Part shown: positions 42,740 through 45,128 of the stretch, one piece after another
How positions within the stretch are numbered: position 1 is the stretch's first letter
Layout: each line of letters opens with the position of its first letter
Assembly: GCA_030651035.1 (NCBI GenBank)
Contig: JAUSCK010000206.1
Location: forward strand, 1-45,128
Length of the DNA stretch: 45,128 nt
DNA from: Elusimicrobiota bacterium
GTDB lineage: Bacteria; Elusimicrobiota; Elusimicrobia; Elusimicrobiales; UBA9959
Direction: 5' to 3'
Notes under the pieces: generated by a model
What the model was told of the DNA's origin: nothing
Database searches by the model: none
What the model saw: the letters and a program-made list of their open reading frames with translations, nothing else
Position numbers and translations under genes: made by a program

Positions 42740-43361
42740 CTTTAGCCTTTATCCTCTGGCCTTAAGCCTTTTCCTGCTGGCCGCTTTCAGCCCCGCTCCG
42801 CTGGCGGCCCAGCTTAACACCCGGCCGGAGGAGCAGTCTTTTGACTACGATCCCGACGCCAGTAAAGAGACGCCGAAGATACAGCAGTTCTCCGCCGAAA
42901 CCACCTTTGAGGACGCCGTGATGGTAAACCACCCCATATACGGCACCATCATGTTCTCAAAATACCGCTGGAGAAGCTGGGTTACGCGCGCGCTCTATCT
43001 TGCGCTTATGAATATAGCGCTGATAGCCATCATCCTCTCCCTTTCAAAGGACCAGGAGTACAATCTGATAATCTCCTACGTTCTTTCGGGCGCCAGCTTC
43101 ACTATGTCGTTCTGGATCTTTCTTTGCGCCGTCCTTATCTTCCAGCTGAATTCCAACGCCTGGCTGTACGTGCTGCCGGTTTCTGCGGCCACGGCCGTGG
43201 CCGGCTACGTGGTGCTGATAAAGATAAAAAGATCCGACGTCTCGTTTACCGAGCTCAAGGATTCTTTCAAGAGAATGAGCGCGGTCTCGCAGGAGGACCA
43301 GCGCCTGCTTTCAGTGGAAGGAACTCCCGGCGACTGGCCCGACGAAGACTTCATAAAATAG
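42732..43361 (+). CDS. hypothetical membrane protein with signal peptide
   Basis: This 209-residue protein has a signal peptide (LYPLALSLFLLAAFSPAPLAA, cleavage near residue 26), a periplasmic stretch of about 55 residues and three hydrophobic segments. These are YLALMNIALIAIILSL, NLIISYVLSGASFTMSFWIFLCAVLIF and WLYVLPVSAATAVAGYVVLI. A charged cytoplasmic-like tail (LKDSFKRMSAVSQEDQRLL) ends it. The start at 42732 is chosen for the signal peptide and the GGGTGAAG Shine-Dalgarno. No known family was recognised. It follows the small membrane protein with overlap. Confidence 0.75.
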   Translation: MNNFSLYPLALSLFLLAAFSPAPLAAQLNTRPEEQSFDYDPDASKETPKIQQFSAETTFEDAVMVNHPIYGTIMFSKYRWRSWVTRALYLALMNIALIAIILSLSKDQEYNLIISYVLSGASFTMSFWIFLCAVLIFQLNSNAWLYVLPVSAATAVAGYVVLIKIKRSDVSFTELKDSFKRMSAVSQEDQRLLSVEGTPGDWPDEDFIK

Positions 43362-43376
43362 CGAATAGCGAACAAA

Positions 43377-43415
43377 ACGGATGGCGCGAATAATTACATA
43401 TTCGCGCCATCCGTT
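43377..43415. terminator. bidirectional terminator between convergent genes
   Basis: A 16-bp stem (ACGGATGGCGCGAATA and TATTCGCGCCATCCGT) with a 6-nt loop lies between the plus-strand membrane gene and the minus-strand PorV-like gene. Outer GCGAATA/TATTCGC words can extend it. Confidence 0.85.
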
Positions 43416-43436
43416 CTTTATTCGCGTTATTTGCTT

Positions 43437-44363
43437 TTAGAACTGCATCCAAACGCCGAAGCGGTGGATATTGCCGAGGTCGCCGAAAGGCAGGAAGGCG
43501 TAGTCCACGCCGAGGCCCTGCACCTTTATCCCGAAACCCAGGCTAAGGCCCACCTCCGACCCCAGGTTGGAGGTGTCGTAGCCGAACTTGTAGCCCCCGC
43601 GCAGCGCGAAGGCGTTGCGGAACCAGTACTCGGCGCCCAGCGAGGGGTAGAATTTCTCGTCCTGCAGGTATTCGTTTATTTCGACAGCCAGGTTGAACTT
43701 CTCCGTGGCCTTGTAAAGGGCTCCGGCGCGCAGGTTAAGCGGCAGGGAGTCGGCCTCGTCCACGAACTTCATTTTGGTGCCCAGGTTCTGTATGACCAGT
43801 GACAGGTTCATCTTTTCCGTGGCGCGGTAGATGGCCCCGGCGTCCACCGCCACGGCGAAGGCGTTCTTGGTGTCTATGGCCGAGCGGATGAATTTTACGG
43901 CTAAGCCGCCGTCCAGGCGAGGCAGGGAATCGGGGGCGATGTCCTTCCTGGCGTAGGCCAGGGTAACGGCCATGTCGCTGGCGTTAAAAGTGCCCAGCTC
44001 CGGCACCGCTCCGGAAGCGTCATTAAGCGTCTTCGCTATCCCGCCCACCGTCATGAAGGTGGCCCCGAAGCCGAACCGGTTTTCCCCCACCTTGCCGGCG
44101 TAGGAGAGGTTTCCCATCTTGGCGTCCTGCAGGTAGGTGCTGAAGTCCAGCCCGGCCTCCTGCTTGTCGGACTGGGCCAGGCCCGCCGGGTTGACGAATA
44201 CCGCGCCGGAATCGTCCGCCAGGGCGCTGAACGCCCCGGCCATGGCCACCGCGCGCGGGCTCATGGCGGCCTTCAGGAAAGGCGCCGCCGTAGTTCCCGC
44301 TCCGGAAGAGTAAGCCCCGGCCGGCAGTGCCAGCAGCAGGCAGAGAATAAATATCTTTTTCAT
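43437..44363 (-). CDS. PorV/PorQ-like outer-membrane beta-barrel protein
   Basis: This 308-residue protein has a signal peptide (KKIFILCLLLALPAGAYS) and then the PorV/PorQ start: GAGTTAAPFLKAAMSPRAVAMAGAFSALADDSGAVFVNPAGLAQ. The rest is alternating beta strands (FGFGATFMTVGG, AVTLAYARKD, GGLAVKFIRS, NLRAGALYKATEKFNLAVEI) ending in Phe, as outer-membrane barrels do. PorV acts as a shuttle for type 9 secreted proteins in Bacteroidota. In other phyla this family is present without a known T9SS role. The upstream gene on the same strand has a sorting-type C-terminal domain, which supports such a link. Confidence 0.8.
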   Translation of the reverse strand: MKKIFILCLLLALPAGAYSSGAGTTAAPFLKAAMSPRAVAMAGAFSALADDSGAVFVNPAGLAQSDKQEAGLDFSTYLQDAKMGNLSYAGKVGENRFGFGATFMTVGGIAKTLNDASGAVPELGTFNASDMAVTLAYARKDIAPDSLPRLDGGLAVKFIRSAIDTKNAFAVAVDAGAIYRATEKMNLSLVIQNLGTKMKFVDEADSLPLNLRAGALYKATEKFNLAVEINEYLQDEKFYPSLGAEYWFRNAFALRGGYKFGYDTSNLGSEVGLSLGFGIKVQGLGVDYAFLPFGDLGNIHRFGVWMQF

Positions 44364-44435
44364 ATATTACCTCAATCGAGTCTTTTCCTAAACAAACACG
44401 AGCAAATCAAAACGATTTAAGAGAACTTCCCGATA

Positions 44436-44566
44436 TTCACCGCTGAGGCGCAGAGGTCGCAGAGCACAGAGTGAGCAGAACGGCAAAATACGAATTAATA
44501 TTTATTCCTCCGAATACTGCGGTGTCGCTTCGCTCCACTCTGCGACCTCTGCGCCTCTGCGGTGAA
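44436..44566. repeat. TTCACCGCAGAG inverted repeat, copy 2
   Basis: The left arm begins TTCACCGCTGAGGCGCAGAG and the right arm ends CTCTGCGGTGAA at 44566. It lies between the sorting-domain gene and the PorV-like gene, in the same family as 33034-33132. Confidence 0.88.
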
Positions 44567-44584
44567 ATTCTTAACGCTGCTGCC

Positions 44585-45128
44585 TTACTTGATTATCGCC
44601 ATCTTGTGGGCCTTCTTGCCCAGCTTCTTGCCGTCCATGTAGGTCAGCATGAAATAGACGCCGGACGCGCAGTTCTGGTTGGTGTCATTCTTGCCGTCCC
44701 ACTCGGAGTAATAAACGCCATTGGTCGCACTCAGGTTGTCCCTTATGCCCTCATCTATGGTGCGCACCTTCTCACCCACCAGGTTATAGATGACGAACTT
44801 CAGGTTCCCTTTCATACCGGCGGGCAGGTTATACTTTATAACCGTGCCGTTCGTGGGATACGGGTCTGCTATCCCGGAAGCTCCCGCGTTCGCGTCATTG
44901 CTCAGGTCCACGTTCTTATTCTTAAGGTTGAACGGGTTGGGCATGTTGTAAACCTGGAACGACGAACTGAACGCAGCCGTTCCTGTGGGCGGGTTCGCCG
45001 TGAACACCGCGAAGCGTCCGCTCTGCACGGCGGGCGCGGCCGACGGCACAAAGCGGCCCTTGACCACGGCGCTCATGCCGAAGCGCTTGCGGCCCAGCGG
45101 GGTGGTGACATCGTCGATGCCCGAGTAC
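44585..45128 (-). CDS. protein with FlgD-like/sorting C-terminal domain (partial)
   Basis: The reading frame is open to the window end and lacks its start. The 181 visible residues include a Ser/Ala/Pro-rich part and NPFNLKNKNVDLSND, then a beta-sandwich end: GTVIKYNLPAGMKGNLKFVIYNLVGEKVRTI, YSEWDGKNDTNQNCASGVYFMLTYMDGKKLGKKAHKMAIIK. The N-P-F ... WDGxxxxGxxxxSGVYF ... K(M/L)xxxK pattern is that of FlgD-Ig-like and type 9 type C-terminal domains, usually found on secreted or surface proteins. The PorV-like gene follows on the same strand. Confidence 0.75.
   Translation of the reverse strand, partial: YSGIDDVTTPLGRKRFGMSAVVKGRFVPSAAPAVQSGRFAVFTANPPTGTAAFSSSFQVYNMPNPFNLKNKNVDLSNDANAGASGIADPYPTNGTVIKYNLPAGMKGNLKFVIYNLVGEKVRTIDEGIRDNLSATNGVYYSEWDGKNDTNQNCASGVYFMLTYMDGKKLGKKAHKMAIIK

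Overview
The window looks like a chromosomal segment of an uncultivated, GC-rich, Gram-negative-type (diderm) bacterium. LptE, PorV-like and membrane-fusion proteins imply an outer membrane, and a pilBTC cluster implies type IV pili. The mix of housekeeping genes, PilBTC, a PorV-like protein and a protein with a C-terminal sorting-type domain would fit Elusimicrobiota or a neighbouring phylum, but that is an inference from gene content, not a placement. Nearly every base is in a recognisable gene. The gaps are short and many are filled by palindromic repeats.

Layout. 1-540: a VapBC-type toxin-antitoxin locus whose toxin is cut short by a 4 x 22 bp tandem repeat, with a very clean promoter/operator. 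541-3685: a minus-strand set of aminotransferase, PduS-like flavo-iron-sulfur protein and PduT-like microcompartment shell protein, without the enzymes or other shell proteins of a known microcompartment. 3774-5352: a secreted HExxH protein and a YtxH protein transcribed divergently. 5427-5840: a non-coding structured element with a relative at 35740-36178. 5876-7883: a sodium/solute symporter and MazG. 7947-19037: a long plus-strand run: intein-containing thyX, a membrane-fusion protein, a chlorite-dismutase-family protein, glgC, phoH, ybeY, an exported small-heat-shock-like protein, leuS, lptE and holA. 19113-22697: rpsT (minus), murJ, a compact uvrC and a one-domain alkyltransferase. 22789-29729: pilB, pilT, pilC and a large GYF-like/coiled-coil membrane protein, all minus. 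29881-35697: glnS-nadK-recN-gltX, minus. 36188-40242: purH, and nusB-ligA, minus. 40398-43361: a slipin, hemW and two small membrane proteins. 43437-45128: a PorV-like outer-membrane protein and the C-terminal part of a protein with a sorting-type domain.

How the genes work together. Most are core functions: translation (leuS, gltX, glnS, rpsT, ybeY), replication and repair (holA, ligA, recN, uvrC, alkyltransferase), nucleotides (thyX, mazG, purH), envelope (lptE, murJ, the PorV-like gene) and pili. The accessory or unusual material is the truncated toxin, the minimal microcompartment electron-transfer module, the ThyX intein, and at least five families of intergenic repeats. Several genes have a -10-like hexamer 4-7 nt before the start codon and no Shine-Dalgarno sequence, which suggests leaderless transcripts. 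No tRNA, rRNA, CRISPR array or insertion sequence was recognised.
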